The position numbers were made by a program, and so were the translations under genes. A stretch of 64,000 nt of DNA from Clostridia bacterium (GTDB lineage: Bacteria; Bacillota; Clostridia; Christensenellales; SZUA-584). The stretch covers positions 35,873-99,872 of the forward strand of contig QKIQ01000095.1 of assembly GCA_003249555.1 (NCBI GenBank), given 5' to 3'. The notes under the pieces were generated by a model, which did no database searches, was not told the origin of the DNA, and saw only the letters and a list, made by a program, of their open reading frames with translations. Shown here in pieces: positions 9,493 through 19,867 of this stretch (the first letter of the stretch is position 1; each line of letters starts with the position of its first letter).

Positions 9493-10842
9493 GTGACAGA
9501 GCAACTAAAAGCGTATATAGCGAAAAACGAGCTGACTTATTGTATTGAGACGTACGGATGCCAGATGAACACCCACGAGAGCGAAAAGATTGCAGGTGTT
9601 CTTGAAGCCTTGGGATATTGCCCGGTCGCGCAAAAGGCGGAGGCAGATTTCATCATATTCAATACCTGCTGTGTGCGTCAGCATGCCGAAGCGCGGCTTT
9701 ACGGTAACGTCGGCGCGCTAAAAGATCATAAAGACCATGTGAATGGCGCGCTTATAGCGGTATCCGGCTGTGTGATGCAGCAGAAGGATGCGGCTAAAAA
9801 GCTGATGAAGCGGTTTCCCTTTGTGGATATCGCGTTTGGTACTAATGGCATACACAGGCTGGAAAGCATGCTCTATGATGCGCTGATTGAAAAGAAGCGC
9901 GTGATATGCGTGGACGAAGATGAAACGATTGTTGAAGATGTGCCGATCAGGCGCGAAGGCGCACGAAGTGCGTTCGTCAATATTATATACGGGTGCAACA
10001 ATTTTTGCACCTATTGCATCGTGCCGTATGTACGCGGGCGCGAACGCAGCCGTCATCCGGACGATATCATCAGAGAAATTGAAGAGCTTTGTAAAAAAGG
10101 CATTTCGGAGATTACGCTGCTCGGGCAGAACGTGAATTCATACGGCAACGATCTGTCGGCGGATATCACCTTTGTGAACCTTCTCAAGCGTATCGATTCG
10201 CAGACGGATATCAAACGTCTGCGTTTTATGACGTCGCATCCTAAAGACATGTCAGACGGGCTCATCGAATGCTACGGCAGCTTAAAGAGCTTGTGCGAGC
10301 ATATCCATTTGCCTGTGCAGTCGGGCAGCAATCGGGTGCTGCAGCTTATGAACAGACGATACACGCGCGAGCATTATTTAAGCCTAATCAAGCATTTAAA
10401 GGCACGTGTGCCCGATTTGGCGGTGACCACAGACATTATCGTTGGGTTCCCGGGGGAGACAGAGCAGGACTTTGAGGATACAATTTCGCTCGTCAAGGAA
10501 GTGGGTTACGATGCGGCGTATACGTTTGCGTATTCCAAACGCACCGGTACAAAAGCGGCCGATATGGAAAATCAGAATGATAAACAGACAATGAGCGAAA
10601 GACTGACGCGCCTCAATGTGCTTGTGAAAGAATCCATGCGCGATAGAAACAGAGCGTATCTTGGGCACACTGTTGAGGTGCTTGCGGATAGTCCCGGGAA
10701 AAGAGGCAGAAGCGAAATCAGCGGCCGCACGCGCACCGCAAAAACAGTGAGTTTTGAAGGAACCCTTGAAGACGTGGGTCAATACGTGACGGTCAAGATA
10801 GATAAAGTGATGGCGCACACGCTTCGCGGTGTACGCGTATAA
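9493..10842 (+). CDS. miaB: tRNA-2-methylthio-N6-dimethylallyladenosine synthase MiaB
   Basis: A radical-SAM methylthiotransferase that adds a methylthio group to i6A37 of tRNAs. Order seen: N-terminal UPF0004 domain with ETYGCQMNTHESE, the radical SAM barrel with CNNFCTYC (Cys168, Cys172 and Cys175 counted from the GTG), and a C-terminal TRAM domain. The frame is open from a TTG at 9457. The GTG at 9493 is preferred because AAAGG lies about 12 bases upstream and the protein is then 449 residues. It acts after MiaA, which is encoded 8 kb downstream in the same direction. Confidence 0.95.
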   Translation: MTEQLKAYIAKNELTYCIETYGCQMNTHESEKIAGVLEALGYCPVAQKAEADFIIFNTCCVRQHAEARLYGNVGALKDHKDHVNGALIAVSGCVMQQKDAAKKLMKRFPFVDIAFGTNGIHRLESMLYDALIEKKRVICVDEDETIVEDVPIRREGARSAFVNIIYGCNNFCTYCIVPYVRGRERSRHPDDIIREIEELCKKGISEITLLGQNVNSYGNDLSADITFVNLLKRIDSQTDIKRLRFMTSHPKDMSDGLIECYGSLKSLCEHIHLPVQSGSNRVLQLMNRRYTREHYLSLIKHLKARVPDLAVTTDIIVGFPGETEQDFEDTISLVKEVGYDAAYTFAYSKRTGTKAADMENQNDKQTMSERLTRLNVLVKESMRDRNRAYLGHTVEVLADSPGKRGRSEISGRTRTAKTVSFEGTLEDVGQYVTVKIDKVMAHTLRGVRV

Positions 10843-10856
10843 GGAGAGCGGAAAAG

Positions 10857-12176
10857 TTGAACCGAATGGCTTTTGAACATAAGAAGAATCGTACCGCGTT
10901 ATTTTTCGCCATTGTATTCGTTATTGTTCTCGCTGTGGGTGCTTATTTATTTTTAAGCAAAATGTGGGCAGAGTTTGAAATGGCGTCGCTTATTAATGCT
11001 GATTTTTCCCCTTCTCAGGCTGTCAATAAAGAACAGGTGGATGCACCCGGGTTGCCGGTCTCCAAAGAAAATGAATATCCGTCGGCTGTTGATTACTTTA
11101 AAACGCCCATGGGATTTTCTGTTGTGAGCTATTCACAGAACTGGACGGGTGAAAAGCTGGAAGACATCTATAATGAACTGGCCGCGAACAAGCATGGGGA
11201 AGAAATGTACGCCATATCCGAAGTGATGATCTATCCGGGGGAGTCAGCTTTAGACTCGGGCAGCAGCGTTGCAGGAACACATGTGACACAGGAAAAGGAT
11301 TTTTCAGTATTCTTTCATTTGCCGGGTATTGTGCCTGAGTCGCTGCAATACGGCATCCATTCCACTCAAAGCACGATAGAGCTGTATAACATGGATGAAT
11401 ACGCTGACGTATCTCAGGTCGCAAGAACGATATCGCATGAATACGGGCATCATTATACGATGTATTATTTTATGCAAAACGATGAGGCAGCGAAGAGCTC
11501 CGATTACTACCGCTTGCGAGGCGTGGACGGTTTCGACCACGAGGTTTTGTATGATATTGAAAGTGAATATTACGAGAACCATATGTGGAGCCTGTATGAG
11601 CTTGCTGCGGAGGATTACGTACAGCTAATGGGAAGTCCCGATGCAAAGCAGCCAAGAGAATACCTTGACATCTTTGATGTGCTTAATAACTACAGCAAAA
11701 ACAAGGACTATAAAGCCTATGCGGATGCGTCTGTATCCAATGTTTATCCTCAGGAGAACATCTATTTACCTCTTGCAGACGAGGTGGATGGCCTTCGCGA
11801 TTATTATCTTTCTTTTATCGGTGAACAAAATGATACTGCAAATTTAGAACATGCAGACTTTAACCTGTCGATGTCGGCGAATGAGCAGTACGGTTATAAA
11901 TATTATGAAATCACATGGGATAAAACCACAACCGATGCCGATTCACTGTATACGCTGGTGTGTTTCAGTGAAAACGGCGATATCTATTTACCGGTGAGAA
12001 CGGTTCAAGGCAATGAGACGCCCATTGCCCGAGTGGGTACAGCGGTAAAGTTGTCCGGTATTACGCTGACAACGCTAAAAAACGGTGTGACGGATGAGGA
12101 CAGATATTTCAAGCTGTATGTGACCTGGCCGGACGGACGCATGCAGTCATCTGAAATGTTTTATGCGGACTTTTGA
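10857..12176 (+). CDS. Membrane-anchored putative zinc metallopeptidase
   Basis: A 439-residue protein with a short basic N-terminus and one membrane segment (about residues 13-34), so the rest is predicted outside the cell. The zinc motif HEYGH is at residues 194-198 and a possible third ligand region, ELAAED, is at 248-253, an arrangement of the gluzincin type. The C-terminal 100 residues look like a beta-sandwich of fibronectin-III type. AAGGAG is ten bases before the TTG at 10857, which is preferred over the ATG at 10866. No named family is recognised. It sits between miaB and mutS, genes that lie next to each other in many Clostridia. Confidence 0.7.
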   Translation: MNRMAFEHKKNRTALFFAIVFVIVLAVGAYLFLSKMWAEFEMASLINADFSPSQAVNKEQVDAPGLPVSKENEYPSAVDYFKTPMGFSVVSYSQNWTGEKLEDIYNELAANKHGEEMYAISEVMIYPGESALDSGSSVAGTHVTQEKDFSVFFHLPGIVPESLQYGIHSTQSTIELYNMDEYADVSQVARTISHEYGHHYTMYYFMQNDEAAKSSDYYRLRGVDGFDHEVLYDIESEYYENHMWSLYELAAEDYVQLMGSPDAKQPREYLDIFDVLNNYSKNKDYKAYADASVSNVYPQENIYLPLADEVDGLRDYYLSFIGEQNDTANLEHADFNLSMSANEQYGYKYYEITWDKTTTDADSLYTLVCFSENGDIYLPVRTVQGNETPIARVGTAVKLSGITLTTLKNGVTDEDRYFKLYVTWPDGRMQSSEMFYADF

Positions 12177-12929
12177 CGCACGGGTGCGTTTGATTCTACG
12201 GATGATGACTGACGATGCAATGATGACGATACAACCAAGAGCGATTATGCCGCAAATGACAAGCAGTGTGGCGTTGCGATTTGCCGTGCTTTCAAGATCG
12301 TTAAATTTTTGGATGTTTGCTGTGTTTTCTTTTTGCGTTTCCAGCGTCAGCGTTTTATTCTCACCATAATTTAATTGCCATGTGCATGTTCGGCCGTCAC
12401 GGCTGTCCGCATTGGTCGCAGTCACCTCTCCGGGAAGAGTAATCGAGACGGTATAAGTGCCTTGCCCTGCGCTGTTTTCCAGCGCAGCCACCTGATCAGC
12501 GGGCATAATCTGTGATTCGTCTTGGCGGATAACATCGATCAGTGATACATTTGCCGAAAGATTGTAAGTATCCATTGAAAAGGTAGGTGTATATAAAAAA
12601 GATACATCGCTGAATATGGTGCTCTGCGAAGTGAACACATCGGCAAAGGCGACAGCAGCTTCTTTTGCGGACTCAAAGCTTTGTGTTTTCTCGCCTGTCA
12701 GCGTGGCTGTTTCGTTGTCGGCGTATATCGCCATACCTTGCTGAGCCCAGAAAGCGCCGATATGACTTAAGTAAGACGATACGTCTTGATTGGGATTTTC
12801 AAAAGCAAGCCGGTAATTTATTGCCATTGTATTATCTTCTGAAAGCGTATATGAAAGGTCTGCAAAAGCGCAGGCCGAAAGGATAAAAAATAAAAGCGTG
12901 AATATGAGAATAAGGCATGTCTTTTTCAT
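12147..12929 (-). CDS. Secreted or lipid-anchored membrane protein of unknown function
   Basis: A 260-residue protein with a signal peptide containing LSAC (possible lipobox at residues 17-20), an extracellular beta-rich region with an Asn/Asp-rich composition, one C-terminal membrane segment (about 223-246) and a basic tail. This layout resembles the DUF3153-type proteins of Gram-positive bacteria, but no motif proves it. Its end overlaps the end of the convergent metallopeptidase gene by 30 bases, and no terminator is seen between them. Confidence 0.65.
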   Translation of the reverse strand: MKKTCLILIFTLLFFILSACAFADLSYTLSEDNTMAINYRLAFENPNQDVSSYLSHIGAFWAQQGMAIYADNETATLTGEKTQSFESAKEAAVAFADVFTSQSTIFSDVSFLYTPTFSMDTYNLSANVSLIDVIRQDESQIMPADQVAALENSAGQGTYTVSITLPGEVTATNADSRDGRTCTWQLNYGENKTLTLETQKENTANIQKFNDLESTANRNATLLVICGIIALGCIVIIASSVIIRRIKRTRASKVRIKHFR

Positions 12930-12979
12930 TGCAGACTCCCGATACGGTTTAGAAAATTATAATCCAATTGGGGTCTTTT

Positions 12980-13009
12980 TTCAACAAAAATGCGCTTTTA
13001 TGTTATAAT
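12980..13009 (+). promoter_or_regulatory. Possible mutS operon promoter
   Basis: A good -10 TATAAT at 13004-13009 and a weak TTCAAC -35 with an 18-base spacer, 26 bases before the mutS ATG. Confidence 0.4.
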
Positions 13010-13035
13010 GTGATAACGAATTGTGGAGGGATGCT

Positions 13036-15600
13036 ATGCCGGAACTGACGCCGATGATGCGCCAATATGTGGAGCTCAAGGAGAAATATAAAGACTGTCT
13101 GCTCATGTATCGCTTGGGCGACTTTTATGAAATGTTTTTTGAAGACGCGATGACGGCATCGCGCGAGCTGGAGATTGTGCTCACCGGGCGCGATTGCGGT
13201 CTGCCGGAAAGAGCGCCGATGTGCGGTGTGCCGCACCACAGCGTACAGGGTTATATTGATAAGCTCATAAAAAAGGGACACAAAGTCGCGATCTGCGAGC
13301 AGCTTTCCGACCCGGCGCTGAGCAAAGGAATAGTGGAGCGTGATGTGATACGCGTTGTGACGCCGGGTACTGTCACGGAAAACACAAGCCTTAATGAATC
13401 GGACAACAATTACATCCTGTCACTGGTTCGATGCGAAAATGTGGTGGGGCTTGCATACGCAGATGTATCCACGGGCGCTTTTTATATGGGCGAATGCAGC
13501 ACTGGTGACGACTATGCGTCTGTGAAAAGCGAAATTGCGCGCATTGTGCCGAGTGAGATTATATATATAGAGGAAGATAAGAGTATCATAAAAAGCCTTG
13601 ATAGCATCATCAAAGAGCAAAACATATATGTGAGTGTTTATCCGTCGTTTACTTTTGAGCACGATGCGGCGATGGAATCGCTGGTATCACATTTTGAGGT
13701 GGCAGGTCTCACGGGATTTGGCATTCAGGAAGACAGTATAGCGGTAGGTGCGGCAGGTGCGCTTATTGACTATCTGCGGGAAACGCAGAAAAACGCGCTC
13801 TCGCATATCAGTACAATCCGTATCAACAAAAAGAACGCATATATGTCTCTTGACATGTTCACGCGCTCCAACCTTGAGCTTACAAAGACACTTCGTGACG
13901 GCAAGGTGAAGGGATCGCTCTTTGGCGTGATCGACAAAACAAGAACCGCGATGGGTGCACGGCTGCTTAAGCGATGCATTAATGAACCGCTGCAAAGCAT
14001 CAGCGAGATCAACGAACGTCTGGACGCGGTGCAGGAAATCAAAGAAAGCCTGTCGTTAAGCGATAGCATTTCGCATGCGCTGGACGGCGTGTTTGACCTT
14101 GAAAGATTGATATCGCGCATTGCTTATGCGACGCTCGATGCACGAAACTGTCTGGCTATAAAAAAGACACTGGCACAGCTTCCGGTGCTGAAAACGGCTC
14201 TATCTGGCCGCCGAGCCTCGCTGCTGACGCGTTTATATAATAATTTGGACTGCATGGAAGACATTTATGAACTCATGGAATCGGCGATAGATGAAGAACC
14301 GCCTGTGGGCATTATGGACGGCGGCATTATTAAAAAAGGCTACAATTTTGAGATTGATGAGCTCAAAGACGCTGCTCTGAAGGGCAAAGAGTGGATCGCG
14401 TCTCTGGAAGCGACCGAGCGTGCGGAAACGGGCATTAAGAATTTAAAAATCGGATTTAATAAGGTGTTCGGTTATTATCTTGAAGTCACGAAATCGTATC
14501 TGGAGCTTGTGCCTTACCGCTATATCAGAAAGCAGACGCTGGCCAACTGCGAGCGTTTTATCACGCCAGAGCTTAAGGATATGGAAGAAAAGCTCAGCGG
14601 CGCGGAAAGCAAATGCGTAACGCTGGAATATGAATGCTTCGTGGAAATCAGGAAGACGCTATCGGATAACATCAAGCGCTTTCAAAATGCGGCGCAGGCG
14701 ATTGCGGACATCGATATGATAAGAAGCTATGCAGCGGTGGCATTTGAAAACAACTATACGCGGCCCAAAATGATACAGACAGGCGATATTCAAATATCCG
14801 GCGGAAGGCATCCCGTTGTGGAATCGTTCGTGAAGCAATCGTTTGTGAAGAACGACTGTCTGCTGACTGACGAACACAACATCATGATACTCACAGGCCC
14901 CAACATGGCGGGCAAGAGCACGTTTATGCGTCAGGTGGCGCTCATCGTGCTCATGTCACACATGGGCAGCTTTGTACCCGCGGATAGCGCCCAAATTTGT
15001 ATTGTCGACAAAATTTTCACGCGCGTGGGCGCTTCGGACAATCTTGCTTCTGGGCAGAGCACGTTTATGGTGGAAATGAACGAGGTCGCAAACATTCTAA
15101 ACAACGCGACACCCAAAAGCCTGCTGATACTCGATGAGATCGGACGTGGTACGAGCACGCTCGACGGCTTGTCTATCGCATGGTCGGTTGTGGAGTTTAT
15201 CAGCAGCCGTATCAAAGCCAAAACACTTTTCGCCACACATTTTCATGAGCTTTCTGAGCTGGAAGGGGTTGTGGAAGGCGTCAGCAATTATTCAATTACC
15301 GTCAAGGAGATGGGTGATACTGTCATTTTCCTGCATAAGATCGTACGCGGCGGCGCTGACAGAAGCTTTGGCATTGAGGTCGCCAAGCTGGCGGGCGTTC
15401 CTTCTGATGTGACTGAGCGGGCAAAAGTGATCATGCAGGCGCTCATTGAAAAGGATGATGGCATTTTTGGGCAGAAAAAACAAGCGGAAATGCCGTTTGA
15501 CAGAGATGAGCTTATTGATATGCTTAGGGATGTGAATCTTGATAACATTACGCCACTTGATTCATTGAAGCTGTTAAGCGAAATTAAACACAGGCTGTAA
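13036..15600 (+). CDS. mutS: DNA mismatch repair protein MutS
   Basis: An 854-residue MutS that recognises base mismatches and recruits MutL using ATP. Seen in order: the mismatch-reading GDFYEMF near residue 30, connector and lever regions, Walker A GPNMAGKST near 621, and DEIGRGTSTLDG (Walker B and signature). The open frame starts five codons earlier at a TTG, but TGGAGGG lies just before the ATG at 13036 and the family N-terminus begins LTPMMRQY. It heads the mutS-mutL-miaA-hfq-ynbB operon, with 12 bases to mutL. Confidence 0.97.
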   Translation: MPELTPMMRQYVELKEKYKDCLLMYRLGDFYEMFFEDAMTASRELEIVLTGRDCGLPERAPMCGVPHHSVQGYIDKLIKKGHKVAICEQLSDPALSKGIVERDVIRVVTPGTVTENTSLNESDNNYILSLVRCENVVGLAYADVSTGAFYMGECSTGDDYASVKSEIARIVPSEIIYIEEDKSIIKSLDSIIKEQNIYVSVYPSFTFEHDAAMESLVSHFEVAGLTGFGIQEDSIAVGAAGALIDYLRETQKNALSHISTIRINKKNAYMSLDMFTRSNLELTKTLRDGKVKGSLFGVIDKTRTAMGARLLKRCINEPLQSISEINERLDAVQEIKESLSLSDSISHALDGVFDLERLISRIAYATLDARNCLAIKKTLAQLPVLKTALSGRRASLLTRLYNNLDCMEDIYELMESAIDEEPPVGIMDGGIIKKGYNFEIDELKDAALKGKEWIASLEATERAETGIKNLKIGFNKVFGYYLEVTKSYLELVPYRYIRKQTLANCERFITPELKDMEEKLSGAESKCVTLEYECFVEIRKTLSDNIKRFQNAAQAIADIDMIRSYAAVAFENNYTRPKMIQTGDIQISGGRHPVVESFVKQSFVKNDCLLTDEHNIMILTGPNMAGKSTFMRQVALIVLMSHMGSFVPADSAQICIVDKIFTRVGASDNLASGQSTFMVEMNEVANILNNATPKSLLILDEIGRGTSTLDGLSIAWSVVEFISSRIKAKTLFATHFHELSELEGVVEGVSNYSITVKEMGDTVIFLHKIVRGGADRSFGIEVAKLAGVPSDVTERAKVIMQALIEKDDGIFGQKKQAEMPFDRDELIDMLRDVNLDNITPLDSLKLLSEIKHRL

Positions 15601-15612
15601 CGGGGAGGCACA

Positions 15613-17427
15613 ATGGGGGAGATCAGAAGACTTCCGAAAAACGTATCCGATAAAATTGCGGCGGGTGAAGTGGTGGAAAGGCCGCTTAGCGTTGTCAAAG
15701 AGCTGATTGAAAATGCGATTGATGCGGGCGCGAGCGCTGTGAGCATCAGCATCACGGGCGGCGGTATCAAGCAACTCTGCGTGACCGATAACGGAAAAGG
15801 TATCGGCGCAGAGGATGTTGAGCTTGCGTTTGAGAAGCATGCGACCAGCAAAATTGCGACCGAGAAAGATCTGTATTATATTAATACACAGGGGTTTCGC
15901 GGTGAAGCACTCTCAAGCATCGCGGCGGTGTCTGTTGTGGATATGAAGACAAAACAGCGTGAGGCTGAGATGGGCACCCAGATACGCGTATCCGGAGGCA
16001 GGATGGACGGCATCAGCCCAGCAGGGCTGCCGGACGGCACTTCCTTGACAGTCAGCAATCTGTTTTATAACGTTCCAGCGCGGCTCAAATTTTTAAAATC
16101 AGAGCAGCAGGAAGCCGCGTACGTCTCGGATCTCGTATCGCGGTATATCCTTGCTTTCCCGGAGATCTCGTTCCACTATACGTCTCAGGGCAAAACGATC
16201 TATCACAGCCCGGGCAATGGGGACTTGAAGGATGCGATTTATTGCGTATACGGTGCCGCACTGATGGATAATATTATTTACGTATCTGATGAAGCAAACG
16301 ATATTAAGGTGGAAGGCTATGTATCGCGGCCGGGTGCGGTGATGAAAAACCGGCAGAAGGGTTCGTTATTTGTCAACAGGCGATTTGTGAGAAGCACAGC
16401 GCTTAATGACATGGTCAAAAGCGCATACGGCCCCACGCTTGTGAAGGGCGAGTCGCCTTTTTTTGCGCTAAACATTTCTATTCCGCCGGGGTTAGTGGAT
16501 GTTAATGTGCATCCCAATAAGCTGCAGGTGCGTTTTCATGATAACGCGGCAGTGGAATACGTGATTAAAGAAGCGGTTGCGCAAGCATGCAAGGAAATTC
16601 GCGGCAGCGTGATGATCGATATGCCGGCACAACCTGAAAGACCCCGCGGCAGCGTGGAAATGCAGGCGCCGAAGGAAGTGCTTCAAACGGCACTGTTTTC
16701 CGGTTTTGGCGGCGCAACGCTTAAGGAGACGGCGCTTTCTGACAAACCTGCTGAAACCTATGTCTATGAAACGCAAAACAGTATGGATGACAGCAGCGCG
16801 ATTGCGGGTGATACAACCGATACACCGCACTTTGACTATGAACCTGAAGTCACGGTTGACGCCCCTCAGAGCTATCGTGTGATTGGCTGTTTTGCGAATA
16901 CGTATGTGCTCGTGGAACAGGGGGAGGATCTTTTAATTATTGACCAGCACGCTGCTCATGAGCGTTTGTTGTATGAAAAGCTTACGGGCGGTCAGAGCAG
17001 TGCGTCTCAGACCCTGCTGACTCCTGCCGTGCTCACGGTATCTCATGCACAAAAGCTGATTATCGATGAGAACATAAACGTATTCCAATCGCTCGGTTTT
17101 GACATTGAGCTGTTCGGTATGCTTGAATACAAGGTGGGCGCAGTGCCAATGGTTGTGGCCGGAGTGTCAGTAGACGAGCTCATTAACGACGCGCTGAGTG
17201 AAATATCTGAAAACAGAGGCAAAGAAGTGCTTAAAAGAGAATTAATTATACGTGCTTCATGTCGCAGCGCCGTGAAAGCGGGAGACAAGCTGTCACAAAC
17301 CGAACTGCTAAGCATCGCAGAAAGCTTTTTGAATACGGGTGTGATGCCGACTTGTCCCCACGGGCGGCCGGTCATCACCGTTATCACAAAAAAACAGATT
17401 GAGAAGAGCTTTAAGAGAGTATTATGA
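15613..17427 (+). CDS. mutL: DNA mismatch repair protein MutL
   Basis: A 604-residue GHKL ATPase. N-terminal motifs ELIENAIDAGA, DNGKGI and GFRGEALSSIA are all present. A variable linker lies at about 330-410. The C-terminal domain has the endonuclease-type motif DQHAAHERLLYE near 440 and the zinc-site segment MPTCPHGRPV near the end, so it should nick DNA, as in organisms without MutH. GGGGAGG precedes the ATG. The last bases overlap miaA by an ATGA junction. Confidence 0.97.
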   Translation: MGEIRRLPKNVSDKIAAGEVVERPLSVVKELIENAIDAGASAVSISITGGGIKQLCVTDNGKGIGAEDVELAFEKHATSKIATEKDLYYINTQGFRGEALSSIAAVSVVDMKTKQREAEMGTQIRVSGGRMDGISPAGLPDGTSLTVSNLFYNVPARLKFLKSEQQEAAYVSDLVSRYILAFPEISFHYTSQGKTIYHSPGNGDLKDAIYCVYGAALMDNIIYVSDEANDIKVEGYVSRPGAVMKNRQKGSLFVNRRFVRSTALNDMVKSAYGPTLVKGESPFFALNISIPPGLVDVNVHPNKLQVRFHDNAAVEYVIKEAVAQACKEIRGSVMIDMPAQPERPRGSVEMQAPKEVLQTALFSGFGGATLKETALSDKPAETYVYETQNSMDDSSAIAGDTTDTPHFDYEPEVTVDAPQSYRVIGCFANTYVLVEQGEDLLIIDQHAAHERLLYEKLTGGQSSASQTLLTPAVLTVSHAQKLIIDENINVFQSLGFDIELFGMLEYKVGAVPMVVAGVSVDELINDALSEISENRGKEVLKRELIIRASCRSAVKAGDKLSQTELLSIAESFLNTGVMPTCPHGRPVITVITKKQIEKSFKRVL

Positions 17428-18341
17428 GACGGTTTATTATTGTAACAGGCCCCACGGCTTCCGGAAAAACGAAGGTTTCCGTAGAGGTGGCAAAAAAGCT
17501 TGGCACATGTATTATTTCGGCCGACAGTATGCAGATATACAAGGGGATGGATATAGGTACGGCGAAAGCGACCAAAGAAGAAATGCAGGGCGTTACGCAC
17601 GAAATGATTGATATTGTGGCTCCCGACGAAGTGTTTTCAGTGGCTGAATTTCAAAAGTTGGCGTTTTCATTGATTGAAAATGCCAACAATAGAGGAGAAG
17701 TTCCTGTCGTAGCGGGGGGGACGGGGCTGTATATCAATTCTTTGGTATACAATCTGGATTTCGCCTCAACATACAACAATGACAATATTCGTCAAAAGTA
17801 TACACAACTTGCGGATGACAAAAGTACGGAATACTTGTATAATATACTGGAAAAAAAGAACCCTGAATATGCCAAAATTATTGCAAGAACCGACAAAAGG
17901 CGTATCATACGCCGACTTGAGATATTAGAAGCAAAGGGCGAAAGTGCGTATGAATTCAGACAGCCAAATACGGATGACGAGTTTTTGATAATTGGTCTAT
18001 CCATGCCAAGAGATATTCTCTACAAGCGCATTGATACGCGTGTGGATGACATGATACAAATGGGACTTGTGGATGAAGCACGCCGAGTTTATGACGTGTA
18101 TGGTGATATTCATGCGCTTAAGGCCATAGGATACAAAGAGCTAATCGCCTATTTTAAGGGTGAAACAGGTCTTGATGAAGCTGTTTTGCTGATAAAGCGC
18201 AATACTCGGCGGTTTGCCAAGCGGCAGATGACATGGTTTCGTCGGGATGAACGCATTGCATGGTTTGATGTTTGCGTTCATCCATGTATAGAATACACAA
18301 TTAATGATATAATGCTTTATATAAAAAGAAAGGGGTTTTAA
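17424..18341 (+). CDS. miaA: tRNA dimethylallyltransferase MiaA
   Basis: A 305-residue enzyme that adds the dimethylallyl group to A37 of tRNAs reading UNN codons, making the substrate of MiaB. It has the P-loop GPTASGKT at residues 8-15, the [15 protein letters not shown] segment and the [16 protein letters not shown] segment near the C-terminus. It overlaps mutL by four bases, so the two are likely translationally coupled. Confidence 0.97.
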   Translation: MRRFIIVTGPTASGKTKVSVEVAKKLGTCIISADSMQIYKGMDIGTAKATKEEMQGVTHEMIDIVAPDEVFSVAEFQKLAFSLIENANNRGEVPVVAGGTGLYINSLVYNLDFASTYNNDNIRQKYTQLADDKSTEYLYNILEKKNPEYAKIIARTDKRRIIRRLEILEAKGESAYEFRQPNTDDEFLIIGLSMPRDILYKRIDTRVDDMIQMGLVDEARRVYDVYGDIHALKAIGYKELIAYFKGETGLDEAVLLIKRNTRRFAKRQMTWFRRDERIAWFDVCVHPCIEYTINDIMLYIKRKGF

Positions 18342-18342
18342 T

Positions 18343-18597
18343 ATGCAAAAGTCAGTCATCGTTCTCCAGGATGTTTTTTTAAATCAAGTTCGTAAAGAAC
18401 ACGTGATGGTGACGATCCATTTGACAAATGGTTACCAAATTAAAGGCACAGTAAAGGGGTTTGATAATTTTACGATTATCCTTGATAGTGACGGTAAACA
18501 ACTCATGATCTATAAGCACGCTGTGTCCACAATATCGCCAGCAAGAGCCGTATTTTTCACGTTCTCTGACAAACAGAAAGAATCGCCGGAAGAATAG
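18343..18597 (+). CDS. hfq: RNA chaperone Hfq
   Basis: An 84-residue Sm-like protein, close to the usual size. The Sm1 region has [17 protein letters not shown] and the Sm2 region has [12 protein letters not shown], the latter matching the Hfq YKHA signature. It forms a hexamer that binds small RNAs and mRNAs. The ATG follows AAAGGGG by five bases and miaA ends one base earlier. Position after miaA is classical. Confidence 0.96.
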   Translation: MQKSVIVLQDVFLNQVRKEHVMVTIHLTNGYQIKGTVKGFDNFTIILDSDGKQLMIYKHAVSTISPARAVFFTFSDKQKESPEE

Positions 18598-18598
18598 T

Positions 18599-19867
18599 AT
18601 GCAGATACTCGACAATTTAAAGATCAGCAGTAAAACTCAATCGCTGGTTAATGAGGCGGAGAGAGCGCTTTCTCATGTCTTCAAACCCATTGAAACAACA
18701 GCTGAAAACAATCAGTATAAGGTTATAGATGCTTTTCGTCAGGAAAACATCAGTCAGCGGCACTTTGCACCTACTACGGGTTACGGTTATGGGGATGAAG
18801 GCAGGCAAGCCCTTTGCGATGTGTTTGCGCGCATTGTTAAGGCGCAAAAGGCTGTACTGAGCCCGCACATCGCGTCCGGTACACACGCAATATCGCTTGC
18901 TCTTTATGCGGTGCTGCGTCCATTGGATACGCTGATCAGCGTAACCGGCCCTCCGTACGACACGCTGCAAAACGTCATTGGTAAGAAGCGCGCGGGAGAC
19001 TCCGGCTCGCTCATAGACTGGGCAGTGAATTATCAACAGGTCAATATGCTCCCAAGCGGCAGCATAGATTTGGCGCGAGTTGAGCGTGTGATGAAGTCGT
19101 GCGAGCGTCCTAAGGCGCTGTTTATTCAGCGTTCCAGAGGATACGAATGGCGAAAAGCGATATCAATGTTGGAAATGCGCGAGTTTGTGCTTGCCATTAA
19201 ACGCCAATTTCCCGAAATCATCATCATTGTCGATAACTGTTACGGTGAGTTCTGTGAGCTTGAGGAGCCCATCGAATGCGGTGTGGATCTGATCGCCGGT
19301 TCGATGATAAAAAATCCGGGCGGCGGGTTTGCGCCTACGGGCGGATACATCGCCGGACGTGCGGACCTTGTTGAGCTTGTGGAGAACAGGCTCACGTGTC
19401 CTGGGCTTGGTATGGAGGTCGGGTCTTACGAAGCGCCTTACCGCAGCTTTTTCCAGGGTCTTTTTATGGCACCCCATGTGGTGGGACAAGCGCTCAAAGG
19501 CAGCGTTCTTTTTGCCAAGGTTTTCGAAACGCTGGGATACAAGGTGTTTCCAAATCATGACGATACGAGAAGTGATATCACGCAATCGATTATGCTGGAA
19601 GACGAAAAGCTGCTGCTTGCTTATACACTTGGCATACAAAAAGCCGCGGCTGTTGACAGCCGGGCTGTGCCCGTTCCTTGGGATATGCCGGGTTATGACG
19701 ACCCAATCGTGATGGCGGCCGGTACGTTTGTGCAGGGCGCTTCCATCGAGCTGAGCGCGGATGCGCCAGTGAAGCCGCCGTATATCGTTTATGCGCAGGG
19801 TGGACTCACTTATACGCATATGAAGCTGGGTCTTATGATGGCGCTTGAGGAGATGAATATTATCTGA
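18599..19867 (+). CDS. ynbB: Methionine gamma-lyase-like PLP protein (YnbB/aluminium-resistance family)
   Basis: A 422-residue fold-type I PLP protein. The likely cofactor lysine is in AGSMIKNPGGGFAPTGGY near residue 236, and the upstream VDNCYGEF provides the ring-stacking Asp. The family is annotated as methionine gamma-lyase-like or 'aluminium resistance' protein and commonly follows hfq in Bacillota; its substrate is unclear. It starts one base after the hfq stop with a weak GGAAG site, so coupling is likely. Its end overlaps the end of convergent lexA by eight bases. Confidence 0.9.
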   Translation: MQILDNLKISSKTQSLVNEAERALSHVFKPIETTAENNQYKVIDAFRQENISQRHFAPTTGYGYGDEGRQALCDVFARIVKAQKAVLSPHIASGTHAISLALYAVLRPLDTLISVTGPPYDTLQNVIGKKRAGDSGSLIDWAVNYQQVNMLPSGSIDLARVERVMKSCERPKALFIQRSRGYEWRKAISMLEMREFVLAIKRQFPEIIIIVDNCYGEFCELEEPIECGVDLIAGSMIKNPGGGFAPTGGYIAGRADLVELVENRLTCPGLGMEVGSYEAPYRSFFQGLFMAPHVVGQALKGSVLFAKVFETLGYKVFPNHDDTRSDITQSIMLEDEKLLLAYTLGIQKAAAVDSRAVPVPWDMPGYDDPIVMAAGTFVQGASIELSADAPVKPPYIVYAQGGLTYTHMKLGLMMALEEMNII

